Assembly: GCA_012800145.1 (NCBI GenBank)
Contig: JAAZJW010000145.1
Span: 1 to 7,992 of the forward strand
Reading direction: 5' to 3'
Source of the DNA: Clostridiales bacterium
GTDB taxonomy: Bacteria > Bacillota > Clostridia > Peptostreptococcales > Natronincolaceae
Length of the DNA: 7,992 nt
Part shown: positions 6,669 to 7,992 of the stretch, piece after piece
Numbering within the stretch: position 1 is the first letter of the stretch
How the letters are laid out: every line of letters begins with the position of its first letter
Notes under the pieces: generated by a model
What the model was told of the DNA's origin: nothing
Database searches by the model: none
Seen by the model: only the letters and a program-made list of their open reading frames with translations
Program-made: the position numbers and the translations under genes

Positions 6669-7301
6669 TTATGGCTTAGCTGATTTATAATAATCGCAAT
6701 ATTCCTTAATTATGCATTCATCACAATTAGGATTTCTGGCGTAACAACACCTTCTGCCATGAAATATCAAAAGGCGATGTGTCAGAATCCATAAGCTTTT
6801 GTCCACAGCCTCCTGTAACTGCAGCTCCGTATTTAACACATTCTTAGCATTAGCTATTCCTATTCTATTGGATACCCTGAAAACATGGGTATCTACCGCT
6901 ATAGCAGGCACACCGAAAGCATTACTTAAAACCACATTAGCTGTTTTCCTTCCTACTCCGGCCAGGGATGTCAAATCCTCCAGGGTATTGGGAACTTCCC
7001 CGCCAAATTGTTCTTTCAACTGTCTGCACATTAAAAGAATATGTTTGGACTTGTTCCTGTACAAACCTATTTGTTTTATTCTTTCCTCCAGTTCCTCCCT
7101 GGTTAACAATAAGAAATCATCTAGTGTGGGGTAATCCCTAAACAAATCTTTAGTTATTTCATTGACCTTTTTATCTGTGGTTTGGGCTGATAATATTGTA
7201 GCCACCAACAATTGAAAGGGAGTTTCGTGGTCGAGTAGACATTTTATGTCCGGATATTCCTTTGTTAAAAGTTTTATAACTTCGCTTGTCTTGCTATTCA
7301 T
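6669..7301 (-). CDS. nth: Endonuclease III (DNA glycosylase/AP lyase)
   Basis: Removes oxidised pyrimidines from DNA and cleaves the strand at the abasic site, in base excision repair. At 210 residues it has the standard length. Residues 37-48 (LSAQTTDKKVNE) are the conserved N-terminal block. The helix-hairpin-helix is LTSLAGVGRKTANVV, with catalytic Lys119, and the catalytic Asp is Asp137 in AVDTHVFRVSNR. The [4Fe-4S] loop is complete: Cys186-x6-Cys193-x2-Cys196-x5-Cys202, matching the spacing in the E. coli enzyme. ATG 7301 has AAGGGGGAAAA just upstream. It begins 36 bases after the queG stop, so the two are probably co-transcribed; the 216-base repeat-bearing gap downstream suggests the transcript may end there. 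All key residues are present and the assignment is firm. Confidence 0.97.
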   Translation of the reverse strand: MNSKTSEVIKLLTKEYPDIKCLLDHETPFQLLVATILSAQTTDKKVNEITKDLFRDYPTLDDFLLLTREELEERIKQIGLYRNKSKHILLMCRQLKEQFGGEVPNTLEDLTSLAGVGRKTANVVLSNAFGVPAIAVDTHVFRVSNRIGIANAKNVLNTELQLQEAVDKSLWILTHRLLIFHGRRCCYARNPNCDECIIKEYCDYYKSAKP

Positions 7302-7337
7302 GTATTTTCCCCCTTAGGCTATAATTGAATGTAATTT

Positions 7338-7973
7338 TTATTTTTTATTGTTCGAATTTAAATACCTACCAATAATTTTTAAAACATCCCTATCTTTTTC
7401 ACTGTCCCGAATGCCAGAAATTAATTTTACAGCTATTTCGGGATCAATATTATACAATGCCCATATGGTTACCTTTCTAATGTCCGGCCTTATATCTCTC
7501 AACAAAGGTTCGAGGTGCGGTATGGCGTTTTTGTCTCTTGAGTTCCCCAATGCAATTATTGCATTTCTTTGTAACGCCTTTTTACCTATCCAACCCGAAG
7601 CGTTTTCCCTGAATAAAAAGTCAAATTCCTTATTGGACATCTGCAATAATCGTGTTAGGTCTATCCTGTCATATAATTCCATCGGCCTAAATTCTTTGGC
7701 CGTCATTTCTTTAATATCTATATTATGGGGACATACATCCTGGCAGGTATCACAACCATATATTCTGTCCCCGATAATCGGCAACATTTCTTCCGGTACA
7801 GGTTTTTTTTGTTGTAGTATATTTGACAGACATTTGTTAGCGTCGAATTTATAAGGCCCCTCTATGGCTGATGTCGGACAATGTTCAATGCATAAATTGC
7901 ATTTCAGACAGTTTGTATCCTTCAAGGACTTGTCCTTTAAGGATACAAACTGTCTGAAATGCAATTTATGCAT
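7338..7973 (-). CDS. queG: Epoxyqueuosine reductase QueG, C-terminal part (5' end lost, apparent start artefactual)
   Basis: QueG reduces epoxyqueuosine to queuosine in tRNA, using cobalamin and two [4Fe-4S] clusters. In the readable 211-residue frame the cluster ligands are Cys22, Cys25, Cys28 and Cys32 (CLKCNLCIEHCPT), then Cys48, and Cys74, Cys77 and Cys81 (GDRIYGCDTCQDVCPHN), the typical QueG order. Residues about 114-205 are HEAT-like repeats (GWIGKKALQRNAIIALGNS, RPDIRKVTIWALYNID), as in Bacillus-type QueG. The family is about 340-390 residues, so the cobalamin-binding N-terminal half is missing. Residues 1-11 (MHKLHFRQFVS) come from a mirror image of the gene's own sequence, and the Met at 7973 is not a credible start; genuine coding is 7338 to about 7930. 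The frame stays open to the window edge. It lies upstream of nth by 36 bases. The identity is firm. Confidence 0.92.
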   Translation of the reverse strand: MHKLHFRQFVSLKDKSLKDTNCLKCNLCIEHCPTSAIEGPYKFDANKCLSNILQQKKPVPEEMLPIIGDRIYGCDTCQDVCPHNIDIKEMTAKEFRPMELYDRIDLTRLLQMSNKEFDFLFRENASGWIGKKALQRNAIIALGNSRDKNAIPHLEPLLRDIRPDIRKVTIWALYNIDPEIAVKLISGIRDSEKDRDVLKIIGRYLNSNNKK

Positions 7974-7992
7974 TGAACATTGTCCGACATCA
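7869..7992. repeat. Near-perfect 124-base foldback at the window end
   Basis: Bases 7869-7920 and 7941-7992 are exact reverse complements over 52 bases. The 20-base centre (7921-7940) is itself almost palindromic (AAGGAC-TT-GTCCTT flanked by TT and AA), with one mismatched pair and the central TT. The left arm is conserved queG coding sequence around the first iron-sulphur motif; the right arm is its mirror and runs exactly to the window edge. The simplest reading is a chimeric foldback at a contig end. Confidence 0.95.

Noticed and set aside
6799..7134. A 111-codon plus-strand open frame
   Set aside because: It is antisense to nth across the helix-hairpin-helix and catalytic region, with no independent support.
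7348..7854. A 168-codon plus-strand open frame opposite queG
   Set aside because: It is the antisense of a well-conserved QueG region, has no recognisable domain and no ribosome binding site; the minus-strand frame carries all the conserved cysteines.
7869..7992. A natural hairpin telomere or phage end
   Set aside because: The arms lie inside a conserved housekeeping coding sequence, and nothing else in the window suggests a linear plasmid or phage; a foldback chimera explains it more simply. Left as a testable alternative.

Overview
The window is AT-rich and looks like a contig from a member of the Clostridia (Bacillota). The support is the gene set: a 4-thiol-zinc-type DUF2225 protein, a YoaR/VanW/G5 envelope protein, a QueG with a C-terminal HEAT region of the Bacillus type, and an oversized FtsA-like ATPase. 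Ribosome binding sites are strong and purine-rich (GGAAGG, AAGGGGG). No rRNA, tRNA, CRISPR array, transposase or phage gene was seen. Genus cannot be told from what is here.

Layout. A 5'-truncated tyrS (tyrosyl-tRNA synthetase) enters from the left on the plus strand and ends at 599. It converges on six minus-strand genes. Between them, 600-841 is a repeat-rich spacer with consecutive stem-loops that share a GGGCAGAC/GTCTGCCC stem and a CTAC tail; another copy lies at 6600-6625. Reading the minus strand in its direction of transcription, from the right edge: queG (epoxyqueuosine reductase, 5' end missing), nth (endonuclease III), an FtsA-like ATPase with a long C-terminal extension of beta-grasp-like repeats, a single-pass VanW-family protein with a G5 domain, a DUF2225 zinc-motif/TPR-like protein, and an LCAT-like alpha/beta hydrolase. 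Spacings are 36, 216, 107, 57 and 74 bases, so queG-nth are probably co-transcribed, and the FtsA-like, VanW and DUF2225 genes may form a second unit; the hydrolase may have its own promoter.

How the genes may work together. tyrS, queG and nth are housekeeping genes (tRNA charging, queuosine tRNA modification, base excision repair). The middle block joins an actin-fold ATPase, a membrane-anchored protein with peptidoglycan-associated domains, and a small zinc-motif protein, which suggests a cell-envelope or division-related role; that link is inference from domains and adjacency only.

Two cautions matter. The last 124 bases (7869-7992) form a near-perfect foldback inside queG, with 52-base arms that match exactly, so the apparent queG start at 7973 is very probably an artefact and only about residues 15-211 of the readable frame are genuine. 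The VanW gene is better started at ATG 4332, with a strong ribosome binding site, than at the upstream TTG 4374. The most interesting biology is the FtsA-like protein, whose C-terminal membrane-targeting end appears replaced by about 275 residues carrying four copies of a 23-residue NG...I..GD.I.I motif.
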